Source of the DNA: Sphingobacterium sp. UGAL515B_05 | Lineage (GTDB): Bacteria > Bacteroidota > Bacteroidia > Sphingobacteriales > Sphingobacteriaceae | DNA length: 64,000 bases | Direction: 5' to 3' | Assembly (NCBI RefSeq): GCF_033097525.1 | Contig: NZ_CP109907.1 | Span: 3,720,001-3,784,000 of the forward strand | Shown here: positions 55,119 to 64,000 of the stretch, one piece after another | How the letters are laid out: each line of letters begins with the position of its first letter | Numbering within the stretch: the stretch's first letter is position 1 | Translations under genes and position numbers: made by a program | The notes under the pieces: generated by a model | What the model was told of the DNA's origin: nothing | Seen by the model: the letters and a program-made list of their open reading frames with translations, nothing else | The model's database searches: none

Positions 55119-57014
55119 TTACCAGCCTGGGTTCTGATAGAACTCGGGATACATGTTGACATCTCTGACCTTTAGGGGCAACCAGTAATGCTTGCTTGTA
55201 AACTTCCGTTCCAAAAGGACATTTTCTTTCATGTTGACGACGCGGTTTTGGGATGGATCTACGGTGTTGAAGGTTCCTGCCCGATCAAAAACAACCGATT
55301 TTTTTAAGGTGTAAGGTGATTCGGTCAACAGCAACCAGCGTCGCAGATCATTAAAACGATGACCTTCAAAAGCGAGCTCCACAGCTCGTTCCCGCCGTAG
55401 TTCAGGTAACAATGCGTTAGCCGAACCTAGAAATTTGGCATCTACATGACCCACGCCAGCCCGATCCCGAACGATATTGATCGCATCAACTGCTGTTTTA
55501 CCGTAATTGTCGGCTTTGCCTGTAGCTGAGTTGGAAGCCATCATGGCGGATTCGGCGTACATCAGATAGACATCAGATAAACGCATATAGGGCACGTAAA
55601 TATGAAGATTGGATCCATAATTATAGGCTTGATCATATTTGTTGGCTGTTATAGGGACAAATTTACGTAACACGTAGCCTGTCTGGCTGCCAGACTGGAT
55701 ATCTCGATAGCTTCCATTACTGTAAAGGTTAGCGTATCGATTTTTTTCGTCCTGTGTATTTCCCTGGACGACTTTTGTTCCATCGAAAATGATGTCCTTA
55801 TAAAAGCGTGGGTCGCGATCTTTCCAAGGGTATTCGGCATTGTAACCTGATTCTGCGTCAGACTGGGTAATGTCTTTGATCGGTAAACCGTTTTTCATAC
55901 CATAGTAGTCGACATAATTGGCTGTTGGAATAAACTTCAATGCATCTCCGTCGGAGACGACCAGCGGAATGTACTGTTTACTGGTACCATAATTCGATAC
56001 CCATGCGTCAATGTAGGGCCCTCTAAATATAGCTTCTGTACTGCCGGGCATGGCCCAATTTTGGCCTGTTGTGTAAAAATTCAAGTGAATATTGGCCATA
56101 GGAACAAGGGCGTAATTTGTCTGTCCGCTTTCGACAAGTGAAAGTAGTTCGCCAAAGGCCTGAGCTGCTTTTTTACAATAGTCGGTATGATAGGTTTTAT
56201 TCCCGGTAGACTGAAAATTCATCAAAGGGCTTCCCGCCCAAAGATAATTTTTGCCAAGATAAGCAAGGGCCATGATTTTGTTGATGCGCAATTGATTTTT
56301 CCCCAGGGTACGTTTTCCGGCAGTGGTATTGTCCCAGTCGATCGGCAATAGATTGGCCGCTTCTCTAAAATCGGCCGCAGCAAGATCCGCACAGGCATGG
56401 TAGCTCAATCTTGCCAACCGCAGCTTTTCGTCACTTGGAAGTACATAATTGATGTACGGCATCCCGCCAAAATATTCCATCAGTCGGTGGTGAAACCAAC
56501 CTCGGAAAAATAACAATTGCCCCTTGATCAGGTTCTTTTCTTCGGAGGTGGCTTCGGTTAATTTGTCAATATTTTCTAGTCCGAGGCTTACTTTTCGCAG
56601 ACCAAACCAGGCCGCGCTCCATAAATCGCGGAAGGCGCGGTTGGCAAATACATCCCCATTGATGGTGGTAAAATCACCCTGATCCATCCAGCCGGAGCCC
56701 CAGCCGTCGGATTCTCTTTGCCAACCCCAAAAATTACCGTTGTCGATTTTGTGAACGAAATGATAATTTCCAGCTGTTGAGGTCATTTCATCTTCACCCC
56801 AGTTCCACGAGTTGGTCCAGTAGTTGTTGCTGAAGTTGACAACACAGCTGTATAACTCTTCTGTATAGCCCTGAAAGTTAATAAAGTTTTTAAATGCTTC
56901 TTTGGAGGACACATTGGACTGTTCTTCTTTATCCAGGTATTTTTTACACGAGAGTAGGGAAGTTGAAGACCAGATCACAGTAGATATAAAGATTACCTTG
57001 AAATACTTTTTCAT
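55119..57014 (-). CDS. SusD/RagB family xylan-binding lipoprotein, XusB-like
   Basis: I chose the ATG at 57014 (lipobox SLLSC, Cys23). The frame extends ten codons further upstream, overlapping nothing useful. The mature protein is rich in tryptophan near the start (TNSWNWGEDEMTST; GNFWGWQRESDGWGSGW) and has the SusD TPR core (LLFFRGWFHHRLMEYFGGMP) and a C-terminal ERAVELAFEGHRFNDLRRWL. Exposed tryptophans fit stacking on xylan sugars. It follows the first SusC by 10 bp, in the XusB place. Confidence 0.92.
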   Translation of the reverse strand: MKKYFKVIFISTVIWSSTSLLSCKKYLDKEEQSNVSSKEAFKNFINFQGYTEELYSCVVNFSNNYWTNSWNWGEDEMTSTAGNYHFVHKIDNGNFWGWQRESDGWGSGWMDQGDFTTINGDVFANRAFRDLWSAAWFGLRKVSLGLENIDKLTEATSEEKNLIKGQLLFFRGWFHHRLMEYFGGMPYINYVLPSDEKLRLARLSYHACADLAAADFREAANLLPIDWDNTTAGKRTLGKNQLRINKIMALAYLGKNYLWAGSPLMNFQSTGNKTYHTDYCKKAAQAFGELLSLVESGQTNYALVPMANIHLNFYTTGQNWAMPGSTEAIFRGPYIDAWVSNYGTSKQYIPLVVSDGDALKFIPTANYVDYYGMKNGLPIKDITQSDAESGYNAEYPWKDRDPRFYKDIIFDGTKVVQGNTQDEKNRYANLYSNGSYRDIQSGSQTGYVLRKFVPITANKYDQAYNYGSNLHIYVPYMRLSDVYLMYAESAMMASNSATGKADNYGKTAVDAINIVRDRAGVGHVDAKFLGSANALLPELRRERAVELAFEGHRFNDLRRWLLLTESPYTLKKSVVFDRAGTFNTVDPSQNRVVNMKENVLLERKFTSKHYWLPLKVRDVNMYPEFYQNPGW

Positions 57015-57024
57015 AGTGGTAGGA

Positions 57025-60000
57025 TTAAAATGTAATGTTTGCACCTAGATTAAACCGCTTTACCGTAGGGTAGGCACCCTGTGATGCCCAGCCCGTACCG
57101 GCATAATTGGATTCACGGTCGTCTGGCATTTTGGACCAGAAAACTAAGTTGTTGCCATTTAGAAAAATGCGAAGGTTTTGAAGCCCAAGGCGTTTGATTA
57201 CGCTGGATTCCCGATTAAAATTGTAGGCAATTTCGGCTGTTTTCAATCGAATGTAGGAACCATCAAACATATACCGGCTACCGGGTGTATAAGTACTCGA
57301 CTGTGATAACCAGCGTGGTAGTGGTACGTCTGCATTGACATTGTCTTTTGACCAATAGGAACCTTCGTCATAAGCGAGGTTAAGCTGGCCCGAGAAGCTG
57401 TTGAAAACAACTTGCCGGGTGACATTATTTACGGCATACCACTGGGTCATGACACTGAAATTCTTCCAATCAAATCCAATGGTATAATTATAAGTGTTCT
57501 GTGGAACCGAAGGAAAGGCGTAGGGAATATTGTCCTTAGCATCGATAATACCATCCCCGTTATAATCCAGTATATGATAATTGCCGGGTAGTTTCGCTAG
57601 GTCATTGCTTTCGTGCGCGGTACTCGAATAAAGTTCGTCCCAAGTATTGTAATATCCGGAGCTAACATAAGAATAGGTTTGACTCACTTGTTTGTTATCC
57701 GGTTTCTGATATTCGGGCAGCAACTCGGGTGCATCGGCATTGATGACTTTATCCTTGGCATGGGTAAAATTGATATCAGCCCATATTCTCCAGTCGGTAT
57801 TGAGCTGTCTGTTAAATTTCAGTTCTACTTCAAACCCTTTATTCTGTACCTTACCTAGGTTGGCTGTAGGTGCCTCCATCCCAAAGTAGGAAGGAATGGC
57901 TCGGTTGGCGCCGCTAATCAGGACATCTGTCCTACGGTCTCTAAAAAAGTCGACTTTACCGGTTATCTGGCTATTGAACAGACCGAAGTCGAGGCCGACA
58001 TTGAATTTGTTAACTTTTTCCCAGCGGATATTTGGATTGCCAAGCGCACTTTCCTTATACCAGATATAAGGACTGGTATTGCCGTCGGAGTAGGAGTAGC
58101 GGCCTTCAACCCCCATGCCAGCGGTGCCCCCATATGCCCATTGGGTTAGGTACAGAAATTGACGGCCGCCACTATCGTCACCGATGTCACCATAGGACGC
58201 ACGTAACTTGAGCATATTCAGAAACGAGATAGGCCTCATAAACTCTTCTTCAGTAACTAGCCAGCCTATCCCACCGGAATTGAAAAAGGCAAATCTATTG
58301 TCAGGACCGAATTTTTCTGATCCCGTATAGGCTCCATTGTACTCGAGCATATATTTATTTTTGTAGTTGTAGGTGGTGCGGAATACCCAGTCTTCGCGAT
58401 AGGAGGGAATCATACTCCCTGTTCCGGTCTGATTGCGGTTAAATAAACCCATGGCAGTGATGTTGTGATTCTTAGCGATGGTCGTTGCGTAGTTTAACTG
58501 CAATTGATAAAATAATCTTCGATAGGTAGACCAGTCTCTGACCTGTCCGGCACCGGTTGTCCAGTTTATGCCCTCGACGAAGTCAAATCTATTTGTACCA
58601 TCGAAAGCGATCTGATAGGTTGGCAATCCCGTATTGGGATCGATCCATTTACTTTGTGTACTGTTGTTGGCATCATTGATACCGCGGCCGCCCTCGACAA
58701 ACGTGTTGTCCAGTGAGATTGTCCCACGAACGTTAAGCCCCTTCGTTAAAAACTTAAGATCTTGTTCGAGCGTAAAATCTGTTGTAATACGACTGGTGGT
58801 GATGTATTCGGTTCCGCTAAGTGCCAGCACACGGGCAGAGTTTATCCCGGCTTGTGTGTTTAAGGCATAGTAACCCCAGGTACCGTCTGAATAGCGTGGA
58901 TAAATGACATCTGGAGCTACCGTATAGGCAGCGATCCAATAGGAATAATCGTTGCCGCCGCCCCATGGACTTTTTTTGACACCGCGAGACCCTGCCAAGT
59001 TGGTTGAAAATTTAGTTGTGGGAGTAAGCTGGAAGTCTAAATTGGACCGTACATTTAGACGGTTAAAACCGTAGCCAGCTTTATAACCGCGAGCATTTTC
59101 GAACTGGCGGAACATATCGCCTTCGTAAAGAAAGTCCGCATTGGCAAAATATTTGACAAAGGGTGTACCACCAGCAATATTGACGCTGCTATTTTGTGAA
59201 AAAGCGTGGCTTTTAAAGAGTTCTTTTGCCCAGTCGGTATTCACATAACGTTCGCGTTCCGTCTGGTCAGCGGGAAAACGGTATTTATTGATGACGTCTT
59301 GTGGAAGATAGTTGGCCCAACTGGAAGGAGAAATCCCTAACTCATATTCGATAACTTTGTTGCGTAGCATCAAAGCATCGTACGAATCCATTTTTCCCGG
59401 AAGTTGGGAAACCGTTTTTACAATGTTGTTGACGGTACCGCGTATCAGCATTTGCCCTTCTTTACCCCGCTTGGTGGTGATTAAAATAACGCCATTGGCC
59501 CCTCTAACACCATAGACAGCAGTTGCCGAGGCATCTTTGAGGACGGAAACAGTTTCGATGGAACTGATATCAACGGCAGATAATGGTCGTTCCACCCCAT
59601 CGACCATGACTAATGGGTCGGTATTATTCCAGGTACTGCGTCCGCGGATCACAATACGGGGATCTTCCTCGCCCGGCATACCGGTACTTGCCGTGGTAAT
59701 GACACCGGGCACATTACCGGTCAATGCGGCGCCTACACTGGAAACACCACCTGCGCGCTCGAGGATTTTACCCGAAGTTTGCGCAATGGCGCCAACGACA
59801 GTTTCCTTTTTTTGACGACCATAGCCGACAACAATGGTTTCCTCGATTTCGATAGACTTATCGCTTAGTTGTACTTCTACCGTGTTCTTATTGTGGATAT
59901 CCACTTCGAGTTGGCCATATCCTAGCTTGGAGATGGTCAATAAATTATTATCTGCAGGGACTTGGATCGTGAAAGCTCCATTGTCATCGGTAGCCGTGGC

Positions 60001-60207
60001 TAGCGAGGTGCCTTTTACCCTGATGGACGCACCGCTCACTTTTTTATGGTTACTATCGACGACAATGCCCCTTATCTGCCTTTTGGCCTGAGCATAGAGT
60101 GTTGTCTGTCCAACATAAAGCAGGAACAGCAGTAAAGTGAATGGCTTAGCTATACCCCATAGCTTTTTCCAATGCCTTACTCGTGTGATTGTACATGTAA
60201 TCATCAT
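57025..60207 (-). CDS. SusC/RagA family xylan oligosaccharide transporter, XusA-like
   Basis: The 1060-residue protein has a signal peptide (cleaved near TTLYAQ), a carboxypeptidase-D-like domain (about 44-120, IRGIVVDSNHKKVSGASIRV), the TonB-box-like EETIVVGYGRQKKETVVG, a plug (IETVSVLKDASATAVYGVRG) and a beta-barrel ending ITF. It is the first gene of the minus-strand xylan operon and so closest to the divergent regulator. Two adjacent ATGs (60207, 60204) are possible starts. There is no STN domain; control is expected through the HTCS instead. Confidence 0.94.
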   Translation of the reverse strand: MMITCTITRVRHWKKLWGIAKPFTLLLFLLYVGQTTLYAQAKRQIRGIVVDSNHKKVSGASIRVKGTSLATATDDNGAFTIQVPADNNLLTISKLGYGQLEVDIHNKNTVEVQLSDKSIEIEETIVVGYGRQKKETVVGAIAQTSGKILERAGGVSSVGAALTGNVPGVITTASTGMPGEEDPRIVIRGRSTWNNTDPLVMVDGVERPLSAVDISSIETVSVLKDASATAVYGVRGANGVILITTKRGKEGQMLIRGTVNNIVKTVSQLPGKMDSYDALMLRNKVIEYELGISPSSWANYLPQDVINKYRFPADQTERERYVNTDWAKELFKSHAFSQNSSVNIAGGTPFVKYFANADFLYEGDMFRQFENARGYKAGYGFNRLNVRSNLDFQLTPTTKFSTNLAGSRGVKKSPWGGGNDYSYWIAAYTVAPDVIYPRYSDGTWGYYALNTQAGINSARVLALSGTEYITTSRITTDFTLEQDLKFLTKGLNVRGTISLDNTFVEGGRGINDANNSTQSKWIDPNTGLPTYQIAFDGTNRFDFVEGINWTTGAGQVRDWSTYRRLFYQLQLNYATTIAKNHNITAMGLFNRNQTGTGSMIPSYREDWVFRTTYNYKNKYMLEYNGAYTGSEKFGPDNRFAFFNSGGIGWLVTEEEFMRPISFLNMLKLRASYGDIGDDSGGRQFLYLTQWAYGGTAGMGVEGRYSYSDGNTSPYIWYKESALGNPNIRWEKVNKFNVGLDFGLFNSQITGKVDFFRDRRTDVLISGANRAIPSYFGMEAPTANLGKVQNKGFEVELKFNRQLNTDWRIWADINFTHAKDKVINADAPELLPEYQKPDNKQVSQTYSYVSSGYYNTWDELYSSTAHESNDLAKLPGNYHILDYNGDGIIDAKDNIPYAFPSVPQNTYNYTIGFDWKNFSVMTQWYAVNNVTRQVVFNSFSGQLNLAYDEGSYWSKDNVNADVPLPRWLSQSSTYTPGSRYMFDGSYIRLKTAEIAYNFNRESSVIKRLGLQNLRIFLNGNNLVFWSKMPDDRESNYAGTGWASQGAYPTVKRFNLGANITF

Positions 60208-60242
60208 CGCATTTGTGGATTGATAAATAGGTTTAAGAATTC

Positions 60243-60375
60243 TTGGTTAAATTTTCTCTAATTGGCTAGATACGTTTGTATCGGTGTTCCCTTAGTTCAT
60301 TTTGATAAAAAATCTAAGGGACAGTCATGGATCATCAGGTACTGTCATATGCTGTATAATAATTGGTTAAATTTT
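60243..60375 (+). repeat. 13-bp direct repeat pair
   Basis: TTGGTTAAATTTT occurs at 60243-60255 and 60363-60375, 120 bp apart, flanking the rest of the xylan operon leader. It could be a repeated activator half-site; one copy lies only 36 bp from the XusA start. Confidence 0.45.
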
Positions 60376-60381
60376 TTATAA

Positions 60382-60433
60382 CTATATAGCAACCGGTTGC
60401 ATTGTTTGCATATAGTTTTCCCTATATTGGGAA
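60382..60433. promoter_or_regulatory. Cluster of dyads, candidate regulator binding sites
   Basis: GCAACCGGTTGC (60389-60400) is a perfect 12-bp palindrome with the AACCGGTT core typical of LacI-type operators. It sits inside a larger imperfect dyad, CTATATaGCAA with TTGCATATAG (60382-60415). A further perfect dyad, TTCCC-TATATT-GGGAA, follows at 60418-60433. Placement between the divergent promoters favours a regulatory role. Confidence 0.5.
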
Positions 60434-60463
60434 TGCCTTTCAAAGCAGTTTATAATTGTATAC

Positions 60464-60471
60464 CAAAGCTA
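60464..60471 (-). promoter_or_regulatory. Possible -7 element of the xylan operon
   Basis: The minus strand reads TAGCTTTG, an exact TAnnTTTG match. The nearest TTG (60496-60498 complement) is 24 bp away, longer than usual, which would suit activator dependence. The leader would be about 250 nt. Confidence 0.3.
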
Positions 60472-60647
60472 GCCATTGGAAAATTTGGTGGATAGCAAGA
60501 ATGTTTAAATGAAGGATAAGAATGTCAAAAAATACCGCTTACATGGGTCAAATGATTGTAGAGACTAGTTTAGTAGGGATTAATTTGATAATTTAGTTGA
60601 CAGTTCAATACAGATTTTTTTGTATTGAAGATTACATACCTAAATAT

Positions 60648-63600
60648 ATGATGCGAACTTTAGTGGTATTCACCTGGATGATGCTGACGTTTTTTTCTTA
60701 TGGACAAAGCCAGCCTGTAACTTTTCAACGCTATTCTTCAAAGGATGGACTTTCTTCCAATACAATCTATAGTATCTACCGCGATAGTTATGGTTTTCTT
60801 TGGCTAGGAACAGAGGATGGGCTTAATCGCTTCGACGGACGTCATTACAATGTCTACCGGTATGATGCCAACAAAGAGAATAGTTTAATGGCAAACCATA
60901 TTTCGGCCTTATGTGAAGACAGGAAGGGAAGAATATGGATCGGTACAAATGGAGGGGGATTAAGTTATTATGATCGGGAAGCTGACCGGATCAGGTCGTA
61001 CAATCTTACCCCTGATGGTAAATGGCTCAGTACCGCTATTAATGCGATCGATAAGGATGCAAGTGGAAATATCTGGATCGCTTCCTATGGTGCTTTGTAT
61101 ATTTTGGACGTCAATGATCTACAAAAGAGAATGGATCCAACTTATCGACGTATTGTAGAAGCTTTTGCCGGTAAAGTAACGGGCAGTGTTTTTCGTGACC
61201 GAAAGAACAACATGTGGGTGTCATCAGAGAATGGCATATTTCGCATATCGGCAGACCTAAAGACCATAAAACGTTTTGAAGTTCTTTCGGAAAAGGAAGG
61301 ATATGGAAATGGAATTGAAATTAGTTCCATTGTTGAAGATGATCAGGGCCGTATCTGGGTCGGATCTATGCTCGGCCTTAAATATTTGAATCCGGGCGAT
61401 TCGCAGTTCAATAAATTTAGCGCAGGAGAAGGGAAAGGAGCTTTAAGCAGCCCCCGCATTTACACCTTATGTTACAATCAAAAGCAGGACTTATGGATCG
61501 GAACGGACAATGGTCTTGATGTGCTTAATACCAGGGCTTTAACAATTCGGACTTTTAAGCCGGATCCAAGTAATGTTCATAGTCTTTCTCATAAATCGAT
61601 ACGGTCTATTTTTGTCGATAATAGCGGAATTTACTGGATAGGTACCTTTCAGGGAGGGCTAAATAAATTCGATACCAATTTAAGCCAATTTAGATTAAAA
61701 AGTTTGGATTTTTTGGAGGGTATGACCGGTGACCCAGCTATAGTAACTTCTTTCGCGGCTTATCAGAATAAGATTTTTTTGGGCGTTGATGGTGGTGGTA
61801 TCTGGAAATATGATCGAACCACAGATAGACTGTCGTCTGTTGAACTTTCGGCCAACTTACCTAAAGATCTTACGGTGTTGACTTTGGAAAGAAAATTCGA
61901 TCAGCTTTGGATCGGTACCTATCAGCAAGGGGTTATCTGTTATGATCTGCTTAATGGAAATCTAAAAAGATATACTGTTGGTAACAGGGAAGATAATTTG
62001 AATAATAACGATATTTTTTGTTTAAAAGTAGACTTTCGGGGGAATACCTGGGTTGGGACGAATGGCGGCGGCGTGAACATCATTCAAAAAGGAAGCGCTA
62101 TCGTCAAAAAATACAAGCGGGAAGAGCACTCAAACGATGGAATAGAGCTACCTGGAAATTTTATACGTGCACTAGCGGAAGATCAGGAACATAATATGTG
62201 GATAGGAACTTACGGCTCGGGCCTGGTGATGTATGACCCTTTGAAACAACAGACTACACTGTATGACAAAGCAAAAAATAAGCTCCCAAGCAATTATATA
62301 TTAGCCGTACATACGGATAAAAATGGAAATTTATGGGTTGGAACAAATGGCAATGGAGTAGGTTTGCTGCGAAAAGGGAAAACACTATTTGAGACACTTT
62401 CTGAGAAAGATGGATTAGTGAATGGTGCTATTCAGAGTATTATCGAGGACGATAAAGGGAGGATCTGGTTTTCAACAAACAAAGGATTGAGTTGTTATTC
62501 TCCGGTGCAAAATAAGTTCAAAAACTATTCTAATGCTGTGGGATTGCAAGAAGGTGCTTTTATGCTCGGTGCGTCACTAAAAACGGACGATGGAGAAATT
62601 TATTTTGGTGGGCAGAAAGGGTTTAACCATTTTTATCCGGCTCATTTAAAAACAAATGGCAATCCTGCGAAGGTCGCACTGACGGATTTAAAAATTGACA
62701 ATGTGATTGTTCAGCCCACGGAGAAGGGGCCAATACAGCAGTCGCTGTTGACTGCCGATCGCATCAACCTGAAATACAAACAAAATTTTTCAATTTCTTT
62801 TGCCGCGCTAAATCTAACTGTACCTGAGGATAACCAATACGAGTACCGACTTGTCGGCTTTGACAAAAATTGGATTCGAAATGGAAAGGAAAATAGTGCC
62901 TATTATACAAATTTGGATCCGGGAGATTATGTTTTTGAGGTTCGCGCAAGCAACAACGACGGTATTTGGAACAAGGAAATCAAATCGATTGCGATACATG
63001 TTGCTCCACCGTTTTGGCGCACCATTTATGCTTATCTATTTTATGTGTTAGCAGTATTGGGCGGCCTGCTGTGGATCAGACATCGCGGGATCCAAAAGTT
63101 AAAACAAAAATTTGCGATTGAACAGGAGCGTATCCAGGCGAGGCAGCTCATTGAACAGCAAAAGAGAGATGCCGAGACAAAGCATCAAATAGATGCAATG
63201 AAAATCCGATTCTTAACAAATTTAAGTCATGAATTCCGAACCCCAATCTCTTTGATCACAGGGCCCGTGGATGCTTTGATTGCCAAAAATAAAGATAGCA
63301 AACTGGGCGATCAACTAAATCTGGTAAGCCGTAACGCGCGGCGGCTTTTAAATTTGGTCAACCAATTACTGGATTTTCGTAAAATGGAATACCATGAATT
63401 GAAAGTGCAGGATGAAGATGGTGAATTGGTATCTTTTGTACAGGAAGTATACCGTTCATTTCAGGATATGGCGCTGCAAAAAGGTATCGATTATTCTTTT
63501 TTTCCATGCCAGGAAAAATTGTATTGTCGTTTTGACCGAAATAAGGTTGAGCGCATTCTATTTAATTTAATCTATAACGCTTTTAAATTTACCAAAAAGG

Positions 63601-64000
63601 GTGGGGATATCGCTGTAAGTATATCCTCTATAAGCCTTGTCGACAAGAAAATGCATGTTTCCCTTGAAGTGCGCGATACTGGTATCGGAATTCCCGAGCA
63701 ATTGCAACAATCGATATTTGAGAGTTTTTTTCAGCATGATACTGAGGGCAAGGTGGCAAGTCAGGGTTCAGGTATTGGACTGTCAATTGCACAGTCATTT
63801 GTTCAGATGTACCATGGCGAGATTTCGGTTAACAGTCAACCCGACAGCGGAAGTACCTTTAAATTTGATCTATGGCTGGATCAAGCTGAGTCGGTATATG
63901 AGGGTGGGGTTGAACCAGAAGTAGTTACGGAGATACAACCTGTGGAGCTTAGACAGTGCCCGCTTGTGTTGATTATTGAAGATGATGAAGATTTTAGATA
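60648..64000 (+). CDS. Hybrid two-component system (HTCS) sensor/regulator, 3' end cut by the window
   Basis: The open frame runs to base 64000. After a signal peptide come two seven-blade-like periplasmic propellers (about 20-700) built from repeats such as LWLGTEDGL, IWIGTNGGG and WVGTNGNGV. Next are a Y_Y_Y domain (about 713-780, FEVRASNNDGIW), a membrane helix (about 789-811), HisKA with His near 861 (NLSHEFRTPISL), HATPase (NLIYNAFKF; VRDTGIGIPE; GSGIGLSIAQ) and the start of a receiver (LIIEDDEDFR). An AraC-type DNA-binding domain is expected beyond the window. It is divergent from the xylan operon and probably its activator (XynR-like). ATGs at 60648 and 60651 are both possible. Confidence 0.95.
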   Translation, partial: MMRTLVVFTWMMLTFFSYGQSQPVTFQRYSSKDGLSSNTIYSIYRDSYGFLWLGTEDGLNRFDGRHYNVYRYDANKENSLMANHISALCEDRKGRIWIGTNGGGLSYYDREADRIRSYNLTPDGKWLSTAINAIDKDASGNIWIASYGALYILDVNDLQKRMDPTYRRIVEAFAGKVTGSVFRDRKNNMWVSSENGIFRISADLKTIKRFEVLSEKEGYGNGIEISSIVEDDQGRIWVGSMLGLKYLNPGDSQFNKFSAGEGKGALSSPRIYTLCYNQKQDLWIGTDNGLDVLNTRALTIRTFKPDPSNVHSLSHKSIRSIFVDNSGIYWIGTFQGGLNKFDTNLSQFRLKSLDFLEGMTGDPAIVTSFAAYQNKIFLGVDGGGIWKYDRTTDRLSSVELSANLPKDLTVLTLERKFDQLWIGTYQQGVICYDLLNGNLKRYTVGNREDNLNNNDIFCLKVDFRGNTWVGTNGGGVNIIQKGSAIVKKYKREEHSNDGIELPGNFIRALAEDQEHNMWIGTYGSGLVMYDPLKQQTTLYDKAKNKLPSNYILAVHTDKNGNLWVGTNGNGVGLLRKGKTLFETLSEKDGLVNGAIQSIIEDDKGRIWFSTNKGLSCYSPVQNKFKNYSNAVGLQEGAFMLGASLKTDDGEIYFGGQKGFNHFYPAHLKTNGNPAKVALTDLKIDNVIVQPTEKGPIQQSLLTADRINLKYKQNFSISFAALNLTVPEDNQYEYRLVGFDKNWIRNGKENSAYYTNLDPGDYVFEVRASNNDGIWNKEIKSIAIHVAPPFWRTIYAYLFYVLAVLGGLLWIRHRGIQKLKQKFAIEQERIQARQLIEQQKRDAETKHQIDAMKIRFLTNLSHEFRTPISLITGPVDALIAKNKDSKLGDQLNLVSRNARRLLNLVNQLLDFRKMEYHELKVQDEDGELVSFVQEVYRSFQDMALQKGIDYSFFPCQEKLYCRFDRNKVERILFNLIYNAFKFTKKGGDIAVSISSISLVDKKMHVSLEVRDTGIGIPEQLQQSIFESFFQHDTEGKVASQGSGIGLSIAQSFVQMYHGEISVNSQPDSGSTFKFDLWLDQAESVYEGGVEPEVVTEIQPVELRQCPLVLIIEDDEDFR

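Larger units (their letters stand above)
60208..60647. other. Divergent regulatory region between the xylan operon and its HTCS regulator
   Basis: It holds a 13-bp direct repeat pair (60243, 60363), an inverted pair GACAGT/ACTGTC (60320-60346), a cluster of dyads (60382-60433), and a minus-strand -7-like TAGCTTTG (60464-60471). No ORF is supported. HTCS binding sites and both promoters should lie here. Confidence 0.6.

Overview
The window comes from a Bacteroidota genome, most likely a Sphingobacterium-like member of the Sphingobacteriaceae. The evidence is five SusC/SusD outer-membrane pairs, a hybrid two-component system, an ECF sigma/FecR pair, lipoproteins with Bacteroidota-type lipoboxes, several TAnnTTTG (-7) promoter elements, and mostly missing Shine-Dalgarno sequences. 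There are no rRNA, tRNA, phage, IS or CRISPR signals. The genus is an inference from gene content.

Layout. (1) 0-2.6 kb: a possible frameshifted gene remnant, a stand-alone 115-aa copy of a LuxR-like DNA-binding domain, and its full-length relative with TPRs and a membrane segment. (2) 2.6-6.2 kb: AraC regulator, DUF2383 four-helix protein, FAD/NAD(P)-binding protein. (3) 6.3-11.9 kb: a signalling cluster of CHASE3 hybrid histidine kinase with three receivers, single-domain receiver, CheR methyltransferase and LuxR-type response regulator. (4) 12.0-23.5 kb: SusC/SusD on the minus strand, a large secreted DUF5695-like protein and a divergent multidomain GH43; probably one glycan locus. (5) 23.5-25.4 kb: three small unrecognised genes including a lipoprotein. 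(6) 25.9-32.5 kb: SusC/SusD plus a GH29 alpha-L-fucosidase. (7) 32.6-34.3 kb: a trypsin-like protease with a second, degenerate protease domain that carries a PDZ. (8) 34.5-44.9 kb: ECF sigma, FecR anti-sigma, STN-containing SusC, SusD, DUF4843 lipoprotein, PKD-like lipoprotein and TlpA-type thioredoxin protein. (9) 44.9-64.0 kb: a xylan utilisation locus on the minus strand (SusC, SusD, SusC, SusD, XusE-like lipoprotein, GH10 with inserted carbohydrate-binding domain, GH5 with ricin lectin, CE6-type esterase), facing a divergent hybrid two-component regulator that runs off the window end.

How the genes fit together. Region 9 has the same gene order as the known Bacteroidota xylan core xusA-xusB-xusC-xusD-xusE-xyn10C. 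Surface GH10 and GH5 would cut xylan, the esterase would remove acetyl groups, the two SusC/D complexes would import oligosaccharides, and the periplasmic HTCS sensor would sense them and switch the operon on. Region 8 is a cell-surface-signalling locus in which the STN domain of the transporter signals through FecR to the sigma factor. Loci 4 and 6 have no obvious local regulator.

Most interesting points: the GH10 insert whose carbohydrate-binding halves appear in permuted order; the tandem protease with His-to-Ser and Ser-to-Cys changes in its second domain; 21-bp-spaced repeats upstream of two SusC genes; clustered dyads between the xylan operon and its regulator; and a CheR without CheB or receptors beside a CHASE3 kinase.
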